Part shown: in pieces, positions 53,192-63,794 of the stretch
Numbering within the stretch: position 1 is the stretch's first letter
Layout: each line of letters opens with the position of its first letter
Assembly (NCBI GenBank): GCA_963575745.1
Contig: CAUYUJ010015826.1
Coordinates: 566,501 to 630,500 of the forward strand
Source: Prorocentrum cordatum
Lineage: Eukaryota > Sar > Dinophyceae > Prorocentrales > Prorocentraceae
DNA length: 64,000 bases
Direction of reading: 5' to 3'
Translations under genes and position numbers: made by a program
The notes under the pieces: model-generated
The model's database searches: none
The model's input: only the letters and a program-made list of their open reading frames with translations
Told to the model about the DNA's origin: nothing

Positions 53192-53745
53192 GCCGCAGGA
53201 GGTTGGACAGCATCCCCTTTGGGCTTTTTTCGGAGCCCGCCTGGGGCACCTAGGTATCTCGCAGTGCGCTTCGGCGCTACAGGGGGGGCATGTCGGGGTG
53301 CTCCAGAATTTCAAAAGCATTTTGAAGACCGATTCGTTCTTGACGCGTTTGTGCTCAGGAGCCATGGGGTGCTTCGAAAGCTTCGAGGCCCTTCTGAGCC
53401 GGCATGGAGTCATCTTACGGCCTCCTGAAGAAACGTCGGACGCCACGCTGGCCCAGCTTACGTTACCTCGCGCCATCTTGGAATCCACCATGGTTACCTG
53501 GAGCCATCTTCGAGCCATCTTGTAACCACGTCGAGGGCAGATGGACCCTCTGAGTGGAGTGGACCCGTCCCAGGACTGGTCAGAATGGTGCGTGGGAGTG
53601 GTGCGTGTCAGACGGAGCGGAGTCTGGCTGCGGATGGGACGAGCGTGACCCACAGCCCCTCTGGCTCACGGAGGGGTGCAGCGATCGGGCGCGCCGTTGC
53701 CCTGCCTTGCCTGGCCCGCCTGCTCCGCTCGGCGGCGAAGGGCGG
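53192..53745. other. Upstream region of TYW1; no clear promoter
   Basis: About 550 bp. No TATA-like or SL-like sequence is seen close to the TYW1 start. Confidence 0.35.
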
Positions 53746-53750
53746 GCGAC

Positions 53751-56700
53751 ATGCTGGCCGCCCCCCGGCCGCGGCTGGCAGGTGCCGCGATTGCTGGGGC
53801 GTCCCTGGCCGCCGTTGCCGCGGCTGGGTATGGAGTGTACAGGCTGCGGCGGCGGCGCGATGGGCCGTCGACAGGGGTCAAGCAGTGGCGAAGCGTCCTG
53901 GCGTGCCTGTAGGCCTACCAAACAATGTTCTAAGCACCTGTTATGGTTTCCACGAAATGTTCTTAGAGCACTTCTGGCTGGGACTGTCTTTTTTTAGCGC
54001 ACCGGGAATACGTTCTAAGAACGTTGTTGTTGCTTTTAGGCATTTTTGGGTTCTAAGAAAAATTCGTGGTAGGCCTGTAGGAATGCCGGGACGGTGGGTC
54101 CCTGCTCAAAGAGGTGACCAGACCGGGCGCGACGGTGCGGATCTTGTACGGCTCCACCACGGGCACCTCGGAGAAGTGGGCCAGGCGCTTGGCGAGCGAG
54201 CTGGCCCACCAGGCCGAGGAGCTTGGAGGCGTGGCCCCCGCGGAGGTCGTCGTGGAGGACCTGGCCGACTTTCTCTTCGACGCGCTGCTGCAGGCGCCGC
54301 GGCGTGGCGCCGCCGCTCGCCCGAGCGTGGTGGTCGTGCTCCTGTCCACGCACACGGACGGCGAGGCGCCCCCGCGCTGCGCGCACTTCCTGCAGCTGCT
54401 CGAGGATCACGCCCTCGACTTTCGGGTCGGCGCGGCCGCGATGGCGCACCACCACTTCGCCGTGGCTGGCTTCGGCAGCGACGAGTACGAGCCCGCGGGG
54501 CACTTCTGCACGGCAGCGTCGCGAGCCGACGCCGCTCTGGCCGCCATGGGTGCCCTGCGCCTCCTGCCGCTGGTCCGGGTCACGGACACGCAGGAGCCGG
54601 GCGCGCAGGTGGAGCCGTGGTGCTCTCAACTCAAGACCTTGGTCTTCAGGTTAGCCGATGGCACCGCCGTCAGTGTGGCTCCTGGCGCGCCTGCGACCGC
54701 GCTCACGCCCCTGACCGCAGGGCCGGCTGACGAGGACAGCGGCTCGGAGTCCGACTCCTCCGGCACAAGCACCACGGTGGGTTCTGGCAGTAAGAAGAAC
54801 GTGGCTGAGGATTTGGAGGACATGGACCAAGGCTGCGCGGGAGACGTCGTGGCGTCCCGAAAGACGGCAGCAGAACCGAAGGAAATGCTGACGACTAAGC
54901 ACAGGGCCCAGCTGACAAAGGACTCGGGGGAGGAAAACCACCCCGACCCCCAGAATTGGCGTTTGCTACACGGCCCTGGGCGTTGACTAAACAGCCCTGC
55001 CCTGTTCGATTCCTCCTTTGGTGCGTTTACTAAGGAGCTTTGCTTGTCGGGGTGCTTAGTATGAGGATTGCTTTTTCGGCAGGAGGGCTACAAGATCATC
55101 GGCTCGCACTCCGCGGTGAAGCTCTGCAGATGGACTAAGCATCAGCTCCGTGGTCAAGGAGGTTGCTATAAGCATTCGTTCTATGGCATCTAATCGCCTT
55201 CGGCCCATCCCGCCACCGTGCCTAATTAAATGGTGCGGGGCCTATATGATGTTCGTTGGGGTCTCGTGGGGGGCTTCTCGGGGGCCTCTCGGAGGCAGTT
55301 TGGACGCCTCTTGGGGGCCGATTGTGGCCCTCTTGAGGCCTCTTTTGGGCCTCTTGGGGCCTCTTGGGGGCCTCGTGGGGCCTCCTGGGCGCTTGGGGCC
55401 TCCTGGGAGTCTCTTGGGGCGGAAGGCTCGGATTTTCGGTTCGTGGTCCCTCTTTTGGGCCCCTTTAGGCCGTCTTGGGGCCGTTTTGGGCGCTTCTTGG
55501 GCTGTCTTGGAGCCTTCTTGGGCCGTTTGGGGGCCCTCTTGGAGGCCTCTTGAGGTGGTCTTGGGGGCCTCTAGGGCCGCCTGGGAGCGTCGGGAAGCCG
55601 AAAAGGAGAGAACGCCAAAGTCCTTCAAACACCAAAGGAACACCAATGATTTTGGCCTCTTGGGGCCCCCTGGAGAGGAACAAGGAACAAGGAGCTCTCT
55701 TGGGAGGCCTCTTGGAGGCCTCTTTGGGCGGCTTGGAGGCCTCTTGGGCCCATCTTGAGATTTGGGCCGAGGGGCTCCGAACTCCTTAAGGACTCTGCAG
55801 GAGTGACGACTGAGACTTAGAGGGGATTGGGCAAAGTACTTGAGGGCACGCCAAGTCCGTGCCCAGCGGCACGGTGGCGGATTACGTCCTACCAGTGCAT
55901 GGAGGCGACGCCTTCGCTCGCATGCGCGAACAAGTGCACCTTCTGTTGGCGGCATCACAAGAACCCGGTGGCGACCGAGTGGAAGTGGCGCATGGACGAG
56001 CCCGAGAGGATAGTCGCTGAGGGTATTGAGCTGCACCAGAAAATGATCAAAGAGTGCAAGGGGATCCCGGGCGTCAAGAAGGACAGGTTCGATGATGCAA
56101 TGACTGTTCGCCACTGCGCCCTTTCGCTGGTTGGCGAGCCGATCATGTATCCTCGCATCAACGAGCTCCTTACCGATTTGCACCGCCGGCACATCAGCAC
56201 GTTCCTGGTGACGAACGCGCAATTTCCCGAGGCGATCCGGAACCTCTGTCCCGTCACCCAGCTGTATGTGAGTATCGACGCAGCGACGCCCGAGGCCCTC
56301 AAGGCGGTCGACAGGCCGCTGCACCAGGACTTTTGGGAGCGGTACCTCGATTCTTTGAGGGCGTTGGCAGAAAGGAAACAGCGGACGGTGTACCGACTAA
56401 CTCTCGTCAAGGTCGGGAGCGGAAAAGAGGGGGGTGATGACTAGGGGGGGGTGGATTTCATGGCGCGGGCCATGATTTGTCCTCAGATTTCATGGCGCCT
56501 CTTCTTATTTCATTACGTCCCAGGCCCCCCCGCTGGGCCGCGCACATGCCGCCGGTCATGATTTGCACCCCCCCCTCTTGGACACCCCCCTCTTGGCCGC
56601 TCCCGTTAAGGGTGAGAACATGTCGGATGCGGGTGAGTATGCCCGCTTGTTTGCGCTCGGCAAGCCCGACCTCGTGGAGATCAAGTCGGTGACGTTCTGC

Positions 56701-57932
56701 GGCACGTCCAAGGCCTCGACTCTGACGATGTCGAATACGCCGTGGCACGTAGAGGTCAAGGAGTTCGCGGAGTCCATCTTGTCTCATGAAGGACTTAGCG
56801 AGGATTACGAGCTCGCCTGCGAGCACCAGCACAGCTGCATCGTGCTGCTGGCGCACAAAAAGTGCTCCGGGGGAAGAACATGACATGCGAGGTCGGGACC
56901 CCTCTGACAGGGGATCGCATGGGGAGTGTGGGTGGAAACATACGTAGATCACCACCACACAGGTTCACAAAGGCTGGTACCGCCTCGTCGTCCTCCGTTC
57001 CTTCCGTCTCCTCCCTCCCTCCCATCTCCCAGCCTTCTCACTCGCTCCTTCGCTCTCCAACCGCCCGCACCTTCTCCTCTCTTCTCCGCTTTCTTCCCTC
57101 ATCCCGCCACTTGCCCATCTCAAGTCCCATCGCTTTCTCCTCCCTTCTCGCGCGTCCACCTCCTGTTCCTCTGTCCCGTCCACCGCCGCCTCCGCCGCCT
57201 CCGCCTGCTCGACCTGATCATCATGCTGATGGTGCTGCTCCTCCTCATCTCCTCTCTTCCTCGTCCTCCCCAGTTTCTTCTGCTTATCCTCATCCCCCCG
57301 TTTTGTAGGTTCAAGATAGACGGCCAGTGGCATACCTGGATTGACTACGACCGCTATCACGAGCTCGTGAATTCGGGGAGGGAGTTCAATGCCATCGGGA
57401 GACTCTTGTTGCGCCCCAGTGTTGCCCCCTCGACCTCCGCATCAGTCATCCCCTCCTTTCTCCATTCGCCTTTCCGCCTTCCCCCCTTCCCCGCCCTCCC
57501 CGCTTCCTCCCACCTTCTTGTCTTCTGTCCTCCCTCTTCCTCCTCCCTCTCCTTCCACTGCTCCTGATTACCTATATCGCTCCTTCCCTCTACTGTTTAT
57601 CCATCTTCTCCAATTCTCTCTCTCTCTCTCTATGTTTTTTATCTCTCTCTCTCTCTCCCATGTTTGCATCGACCTTATGGACATTTTGGATACGCTTGTG
57701 TGGACGAGAGGAGGGGGGAGGAGGAGAGAGGGGAGGAGGAGAGGATGGGTACAGTAGGGCTGGGTGCACTGGGAGTCTCCCAGCCATGGACTACTGCGCA
57801 CCCACGCCAGATTGGGCCTTGTACGGCTCGGAGGAGGCAGGCTTCGACCCCGAGGAGAAGCGCAAGTATCACAACCGCACCAGGCGCGGAGCATCAGCAG
57901 AGAGAAGAGAGCGAGGTAGAGAAGAGAGATAG
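53751..57932 (+). CDS. TYW1: TYW1: S-adenosylmethionine-dependent tRNA 4-demethylwyosine synthase
   Basis: Converts N1-methylguanosine-37 of tRNA-Phe to 4-demethylwyosine, using pyruvate, in the wybutosine pathway. Proposed exons: 53751-53909 (or to 53876), 54081-54920, 55083-55190, 55884-56411, 56611-56861, 57309-57390, 57783-57932; about 705 residues, normal for eukaryotic TYW1. Exon 1 has one hydrophobic anchor (LAGAAIAGASLAAVAAAGYG). Exon 2 carries the flavodoxin domain: FMN loop ILYGSTTGTSEK, LLSTHTDGEAPP, VAGFGSDEYEP. Exon 3 reads GSHSAVKLCRWTK and GGCYKHSFYGI. Exon 4 holds the radical-SAM CxxxCxxC cluster (SLACANKCTFCWRHHKNP, Cys codons 55923-55946), HCALSLVGEPIMYP and FLVTNAQFPEAI. 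Exon 5 reads ARLFALGKPDLVEIKSVTFC and YELACEHQHSCIVLLAHKK. Exons 6-7 read FKIDGQWHTWIDYDRYHELV and DYCAPTPDWALYGSEEAGFD. The frame is intact across all proposed joins. The start is the first ATG; an upstream exon cannot be excluded. Confidence 0.93.
53910..54080 (+). other. TYW1 intron 1 (inverted-repeat ends)
   Basis: The 9-bp direct repeat GCCTGTAGG spans both boundaries (53905-53913 and 54073-54081). AGGCCTACCA at the left end is complementary to TGGTAGGCCT at the right end. The 3' side ends in TAG. A conventional alternative is GT at 53877 to AG at 54080, which also keeps frame and drops 11 residues. Confidence 0.6.
54921..55082 (+). mobile_element. TYW1 intron 2: GA-AG intron made of an R2 element
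   Basis: The flanking exon protein (...RAQLTK | EGYKIIGSHS) fixes the join. The 5' dinucleotide is GA, a known dinoflagellate donor variant; the 3' end is CAG. AGGA is repeated at both edges (54919-54922 and 55081-55084). CACCCCGAC near the left is complementary to GTCGGGGTG near the right. The first 85 bases match the intergenic sequence at 29453-29532. Confidence 0.85.
55191..55883 (+). mobile_element. TYW1 intron 3: E1 array element
   Basis: Joins SFYGI to TSYQCME. The left end is TAATCGCCTTCGGCCCATCC then CGCCACCGTGCC; the right end is GGCACGGTGGCGGATT, complementary apart from a 12-nt bulge. No GT/GC/GA-AG pair fits the conserved spacing; GC at 55186 with AG at 55866 is possible but adds residues (AARWR). 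The body (55250-55770) is a GGCCTCTTGGG array. The left 110 bp match 1012-1120. Confidence 0.75.
56412..56610 (+). mobile_element. TYW1 intron 4: GT-AG intron with 23-bp terminal inverted repeats
   Basis: Arms at 56414-56436 (CGGGAGCGGAAAAGAGGGG and on) and 56583-56605 (complement of CGGGAGCGGCCAAGAGGGG and on) match at 21 of 23 positions. AAGG is duplicated at the edges (56409-56412 and 56608-56611). Splicing joins TLVK to GENMSDAG. Confidence 0.9.
56862..57308 (+). other. TYW1 intron 5 (GT-AG)
   Basis: GTGCTCC to TTTTGTAG, joining LLAHK (split Lys codon) to FKIDGQW. The interior is CT-rich. Terminal complementarity is weak (CGGGGG against CCCCCG). Confidence 0.85.
57391..57782 (+). mobile_element. 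TYW1 intron 6: TIR element with GCCAT target duplication
   Basis: GCCAT lies at 57391-57395 and 57783-57787. Just inside are CGGGAGACTC (left) and GAGTCTCCCA (right), inverted repeats. Removing the element and one GCCAT leaves REFNAMDYCAPTPDW. A conventional GT (57384) to AG (57775) join would also keep frame, giving RDLPAMDY. Confidence 0.75.
57700..57760 (+). repeat. GAGGGGAGGAGG purine tract in TYW1 intron 6
   Basis: Short purine-rich microsatellite inside the intron. Confidence 0.6.
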
Positions 57933-57984
57933 AGGGGGAGGACGAGAGAGAGAGAGAACAACATAAAGCGATAGAGAGAGGGGG

Positions 57985-58346
57985 CACATGTTCATTATTA
58001 TTATTAGCATTATTATTAGTGTTATTATTATTAGTAGTATTCTTATTAGTATTATTATTAGTAGTAGTAGTAGTAGTATTATTATTATATATAGCCAGCT
58101 GCCTGCGGCGAGTCCCGCCACCGTGTCTGTCCAGCATTCTGGGTGGCGACTGTTCGAGGGGGCACGGCAGGCCGTCATGTGTGACACCTCGTTTCTCCAG
58201 GCTTTGGAGAGCCGTGATGCAGATGATGGGGGTGACAACGACGACGATGGCGAGGATGATTATGATCATGATGCTGCTGATGATGATGGTGCTGCTGCTG
58301 ATGATGCTGATGATGATGATGCTGATACTGATTATGACGGTGATGC

Positions 58347-58393
<47 letters not shown>

Positions 58394-58540
58394 TTGATGG
58401 TGGTGGCGGTGGTGGTGGTGATGGTGATGATGATGCTGCTGACGACGATGATAATGATGATGAGGATGATGATGAGGATGATGATGAGGATGAATATGAA
58501 GAATATGTTGAAGTTGATGATGAGGAGGAGGGGTAGGACG
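57985..58540 (+). repeat. (ATT)n and (GAT)n microsatellites
   Basis: (TTA)n at 57987-58090 and (GATGAT)n at 58215-58520, separated by 120 bp of unique DNA. The Asp-rich and Met-rich open frames are by-products of the repeat. Confidence 0.9.
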
Positions 58541-61500
58541 ATGATTATCAGCGGTGGCAACACGTCAGACCATCTGTAGCATGAACAGCCCTCGCTTTGG
58601 GGCCAACTCCACGAGAATGAACGTCCTCGCGCTCGCGAAGCCTTTTGCAATCTCTGCTGCGGTATATATCGAGATGATGGCCCTCCGTGGGAGCTGCTGT
58701 GCAAGACTTGGCGCACAAGGCCGGCGACTGTAGTCTCTATGCCCCCGCTGCTTGCGGACCTACCCGTGCTGTCAGACTGTCTAGAAATTTCGGGACCGAT
58801 TTCGCCGTAACGCCAGGGCGGCTCCATGCGGCGCCCAACGCTTGGTGGACTGCTAGATCTCAACGTACGCTCTGACAAGATGCAAGCCAAGTGTGGGAAA
58901 TGCTCAGAGATCAAGGCAGAGACTCCACCTGGGGCAGGTTCTGGACGCGCAGGAAAACCGAAACCTACATTGAAGCACTTCTGGCTGGCAATGGATACAA
59001 CGGCGGCAATACCCCGAAATCAATATTGATTTTATCGCAACCCATTATCCTAGAGAGCAATGTGGTATTCGATCCAGACGAAGACAACGATGAACCCGAG
59101 AAGGATGATCGCGGGCATGCGCACAACGCCCACCATTGGAAACAACATGATTCAGATTAGCTTCCGCACGACGTCGAAGCGCACTCTGATGCGGCCTTTC
59201 TTAGGCTGCGGAACTGCCTGGTTCTCCCCGCACGCCTTGAGCATGCCGTCCTGCCATCCTATTCCTCAACGATCTTCGGGCTCTGGCCCCGCTTGCCCTC
59301 GCATGTGCGGACGAGCTCGTCACCGGTCCCGCTCGTGAGCTGGGCGCCGTTGCCACATTCCGCTCCGGCCATGGGCGTTTCTTTTTCTTCTCTTATGTTC
59401 TTTTTCCCCTCCTTCTTCTCTTATGTTCTTCTTCTCCTTCTCCTTCTTCTCTTATGTTATTATTATCCTTCTTATTATTCTCTTATGTTATTATTATTCT
59501 CTTATGTTCTTCTTCTCCTTCTTCCTTTTCTCCGTCTTCGCCTCGGCCATGGGCGGCGGCGGCGGGAACTTTCGAAGCCACTCGTAGTTCCAAGCGCCTG
59601 CTCGTGATTGTGCTCCTTTCCGCTGCCCAGACTTGTGGCCCGAGCCCGCGGCGCCACTGACCTGCAATTTCCCCACAGCGATACCGTGGTACACCAGGGA
59701 TCGGATTGGCGTTCGAGCCCAAATGACTGGAGGAACAGGCGCGATGCTGAGGATGACGGATTCGATGTGTGCTAGATGGTACCCATGTTTTCTCGGTTCC
59801 AATAGAAAATCCATGATTATGAAAACGACAACGCGTGGGAGAGGTGTTGGGAAAACCCCCAGGCGATCCTTCCCATCAGTTGGCCCCGTACTTTGTAGAA
59901 AGAAATCGGTCAGATACCCATCCAGGGCATGATGCTACTCTTTAATGGTTTCCCCCCGTCCAGAACCCAGGATCGATTTTGATTTTCTGAGTCCAAGACA
60001 TGCTGGTGGTGTACATGGATCTCGGGACCAAGCCTTCGAAAATAGCTGGCCGCGCAGCCCCATCACTGGAGAAAAACACAGAAAGCACTTCGCAGCAGAC
60101 GTTGCGAAAAACACGCTCGAGGCATCAGCTGCAGAACTGCCGCGGTATAGCAAACAATTTATCCACATCTCAACCAACACACGCTCCTAAGCAGCTCGTC
60201 AGAAGACCTGACATGAATAAAACCTGGCAACTGACCTTCCTGCAGTGTCATTCGTGCTTCCTCATCTCCTTCGTACCGAGACAGCTGCAGCTGACATGAC
60301 TCCACCAATCGAGATCCCCAACAACTGTCACTTGGTCGGTAAACGTGATAATGTTGAACAGCGTGGCGGCCTGAAGGATGCCAGCGAGGCGAGAATTGCC
60401 GACGTGAAGACCCGCCAGCTCTGGGACGAGGCCGCGCCTGTAGGAGTACGGAGCACGCATGTAATCCCATTCTAAACGTATATAGCACTGCAGCCCGTCA
60501 TGTCCTGAAATTCTCGCGTGAGCCTCCGCCGTGGTGGAGTGATTCGTTCCGCGCGGCTTTCTTCAGAAGCTTGGTCGATATCAGCACTGGAATTGCCAGG
60601 CCGTGCGCATCTTTGCCACGGCACCTGCATTGGACCAATGGACGACGAGATCGACGTGGTCTCAGAGCCACTGTCGCCGCAACGCCAGGGCGGCGCCAGG
60701 TGCCGAACTCCACGAGTTCCCTTGGCGGCCAGCGCCCTGCGCCTCCCCCTTGTTCCCATCCTCTCCTCTCGCCGCCTCTCTTTCATTTTGCTGTTTTTTG
60801 TAGGCCGCCCAGCCTAACGGCGTGCGCGCCCTGTCCTTCCCGCCCCTGCTCGGCAGGGTTCGGGCAGGCATTGCCGTGCACGCCCCTCCAAACCATTTCT
60901 TGCTCACTCGTGTGGGACCCTGTGCGAACACGTTTTGCGCACGCGCGAGCTCTTCTTCGATCCTCCCTCCTCTCCCTCTTGGCCGTCTCCTCCGCCCCTG
61001 TTTGGATCACCTCAAGCATACGACTTATCCGCTCGAGGATTATGCGGCGTGCAAGCGGCACGTGTCGCACAGGCTATCGCTCGAGCCCCAAGGAAAAAAT
61101 GTTCGTGACTGACCGGCGTATATGCTGTAGGGTAATCCCTAGCAGCCGCCGCGGCTTGGCGCTTAGTGTTGGCTCTGTTTGTGCTGTCTTTCTCCCTCCC
61201 TCCCTCCGGCTGTTCCCTCCTGTCTCCTCCTCCTTCGTCCAGCCCGAGTCCCTGGCCAATGCTGTTTTTGTTGCCTTCTGTGTTCAGCCAGCTGCGCAAC
61301 GCTTATCGGCCACGCGGCCGGGACACGTTCGGCTCCGGTCATTCGCTTGAGCCAGATACGTTTCAGAACATTTGGCAGATAATTTTTTGCCTTTGTTTCA
61401 CTCGTGCGCACTGTGGCACAGCGTTGGAGGTAGCTCAGTGGCTTCACTGTGGCGTCGCCGGGATTGGCATTATCCTGCTGTTGCCGCTTCTTCTCTTCCA

Positions 61501-61685
61501 AAAAATGAGAATCGGCACGGCTGATTCCATCCTGAAGGTTTCTCGCGTGCAACCAGAGGCTTGGACGACTTCCCGAGCCGCACGTGCTGCCCGCTTCCAT
61601 GCACCCGAGGGCACGGTATTTCTGCCATATAAAGGATCCGTCTCAAGCGGGAGTGATTTGGTTTCTGGCATCTTTTGATACCATC
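58541..61685. other. No confident gene
   Basis: 59385-59525 holds TTCTCTTATGTTCTT-type repeats. A plus-strand stretch near 58891-59150 (TYIEALLAGNGYNGGN and on) is protein-like but unassigned. Frames elsewhere are short and overlap on both strands. Confidence 0.35.
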
Positions 61686-61689
61686 GTCA

Positions 61690-62340
61690 CTAAAACTTGT
61701 TTTTATACACCACCGAAAAGCACTGGCGGTGACAGACTCCTGCACGCTGCTCGAGGGCTCCCCAGCGGCCAATCAGGAGAGCACGCTTGCGCTCGGCCGA
61801 AACGCCAGGGTAGCACGATATTGGTGTCAAGGTTAGGTTTGAATTCCCACATCTCGTCAGCAGCGAGAGCATGCAAACAATGGGCCACGAGCTCCTCCGT
61901 CCGTATTGTCCAAGCTTTGCAAGGACCACGATCATCCGGAGGAACCCATCCATGCTCTCCAACACGTCGAACTTGAATTCCTTGTTCGCTCCACCTATCT
62001 GGACAACAAGGAACCTGGTCTCGAGTAACACGGCCTTGAAGATGCCTACTGCCATTCGGAAACCACGCGGCTTCAGCCGATGCGCATGAGCCCACGACCG
62101 CCACGCTGATCGAGTCTGCTTGGCGACTGTGGCCTGCTGATGTCGCTGAGCGAGACCCCATGGGCCCAGATGAGCCTGGAGAGACGGCATTTGGGCCAGT
62201 TCTTTTAGCTCATCAGTGTTCTTCTTGGCGAGGTCCCACGAGGTGAAAGTGCTGAGGCAGCGCTTGACGTTGAAGCGATCTCGCCAGAGCACCGCTTTCG
62301 AGAACATGATGCGACTATGGTCCTGAAGCCAAACGCGTGC
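61690..62340 (-). pseudogene. Unidentified coding remnant
   Basis: The minus-strand frame ending at 61690 reads VWLQDHSRIMFSKAVLWRDR, then CLSTFTSWDLAKKNTDELKE, TRSAWRSWAHAHRLKPRGFR and FKFDVLESMDGFLRMIVVLA. Residue usage and helical periodicity are protein-like, unlike the low-complexity frames around it. Spaced Trp residues in basic helices faintly resemble centrin-binding repeats, but I cannot name a family. Start, stop and exon structure are unknown. Confidence 0.4.
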
Positions 62341-62344
62341 TGCA

Positions 62345-63168
62345 CGTACTCCGACACTCTGGAGACACTCGACACAACTTCTTCCCGATCACGCCGCGAA
62401 CGGTGCAGCTCGTTTCGGAGCAGCGCTTCGCAGCCTCCCCTCGAGGGCGCTCCCCCCCGACGCCGCGCGCGATCTCCGCGGCGTGCGCCCCCCCCCAGCG
62501 GGCGGGAAAATCAAAAGACGGCCGTGCCGATGCACAGTAAGACGCCACGAGGTTCCGACTAGTGTCCGCGAAAAGCACAATGGTCCGCTGAAGCCGAGCA
62601 TCGCCGCGTGCACAAGTTATACTTCGCGATGGAATTTGCTGTAACTGCCTCTCTGGTCATCGACGCTGCTGACCGTTTGGGGCATGCTCTCTTCAGGGCG
62701 GTCGCCGTGAAGACGTCAGTGTCTCAGACGTTCTGGAGAAGTCTCTGCCGAAAACGAGGAACAGGTCGTCTCCTGGGCTTGGCCCTGCCAGGCTGAATGC
62801 TGATCTGCGCGCGGTGTTCAACTCTCCGCTGCTCAGATTTGCCCCAGTGCAACTTGTGGCCGCAGCTTTGATTGGACACGACTCGGTTGCCAAAGCATGG
62901 CCCCCCGACTCCGAAGTACGCGCGCAGACACTTAGGTATCATCGAAACGAAACCATTCTTGCTGCGAAGAGCCCGACACCGTCGGAGTCGACCCTCGCGA
63001 GAATGCGGCAGGCGAAGGCCACGACGACGTTCCATTGCCCGTTCTGCTGGCCCGCGGTGGCGGTAGCGGCCCGCTCAAGGGAGATCGGCCTTGCCAAAAT
63101 AGTTGTTTGCATGCGAGAACACGCATGCCTTGCCCAAACAGGCCTGAGAGATCGTGGCCTTGCCAAAA
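62345..63168. other. No confident gene
   Basis: Protein-like minus-strand pieces (for example KNGFVSMIPKCLRAYFGVGG near 62930) might belong with 61690-62340, but frames are broken and no domain is recognisable. Confidence 0.3.
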
Positions 63169-63340
63169 TCGGAGGTTGATAGACCTCCTACCCTGACACG
63201 TCGACTAGTGAATTGGCCGTTTTCGGTGCGCGAGAGGGCGTCGCGGCCATCATTTTGAGGGTCCCGGGTCCGTCGGTTTCGGTCCCAGGCCGTTTTCACT
63301 AAAGGGTTGTTTACTAAAAGGAATGTTTGTCCACCGCCGA
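63169..63340 (+). mobile_element. MITE family R1, copy 3 (172 bp), diverged
   Basis: Flanked by CAAAA (63164-63168 and 63341-63345). It shares the core GACACGTCGACTAGTGAATT then GGCCGTTTTCGGTGCGCGAG with copies 1 and 2. The ends are weakened (TCGGAGGTTGATAGAC and GTTTGTCCACCGCCGA). Confidence 0.8.
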
Positions 63341-63345
63341 CAAAA

Positions 63346-63670
63346 AGAGACCCCCGTCCTGCATCGCCGCTGGCTGGTTGAAGAACCCACCGCGGAAGCT
63401 CTCTGCGACAAGCGCACGCGTGCTGAACGAGTCGACCCGGCGACGATGTCGGTGGAGCTCCAACCGCGATGCGAGGCCAGGAAACACATTTGGTGGCAAG
63501 TAGAGCTCGTCGTAAGCCGCATTGCCCCCACCCCGAACAGTATCAAGGTGAAGACCTTGGTTTTGGAAGCGGGCGCCAGTTCCATATCGAGCGCCGAGCG
63601 GAAGTGTCGTTTGGGTTGCAGCGCGGAGTCCGTGGACAATCAGATCCGAGTCGTTCCCAACAGTCACAAT
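63346..63670 (-). other. Possible exon, unidentified
   Basis: The minus-strand frame (LHLDTVRGGGNAAYDELYLP, RVDSFSTRALVAESFRGGFF) is open for 118 codons with balanced composition. It ends near the R1 element edge. No family recognised. Confidence 0.3.
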
Positions 63671-63794
63671 CGAAGACGCCTACGGCGAATCACCGCCGCC
63701 CCCTGCCTTTTTGGAAGCGCTTATGTGGCCGAACGTCGAGGCAAGACCTGCCAAGCTATCGGGCCATGTGTTCCCCGAGTCGGTTTGGAAAGCC

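Noticed and set aside
58215-58520. Asp-rich (and Met-rich) open frames downstream of TYW1
   Set aside because: They are readings of a (GAT)n microsatellite with no flanking domain or start context.
61425-61485. tRNA-like A box (GGAGGTAGCTCAGTGG)
   Set aside because: No matching B box (GGTTCGANTCC), no acceptor-stem complement and no anticodon arm can be drawn at the right distance.
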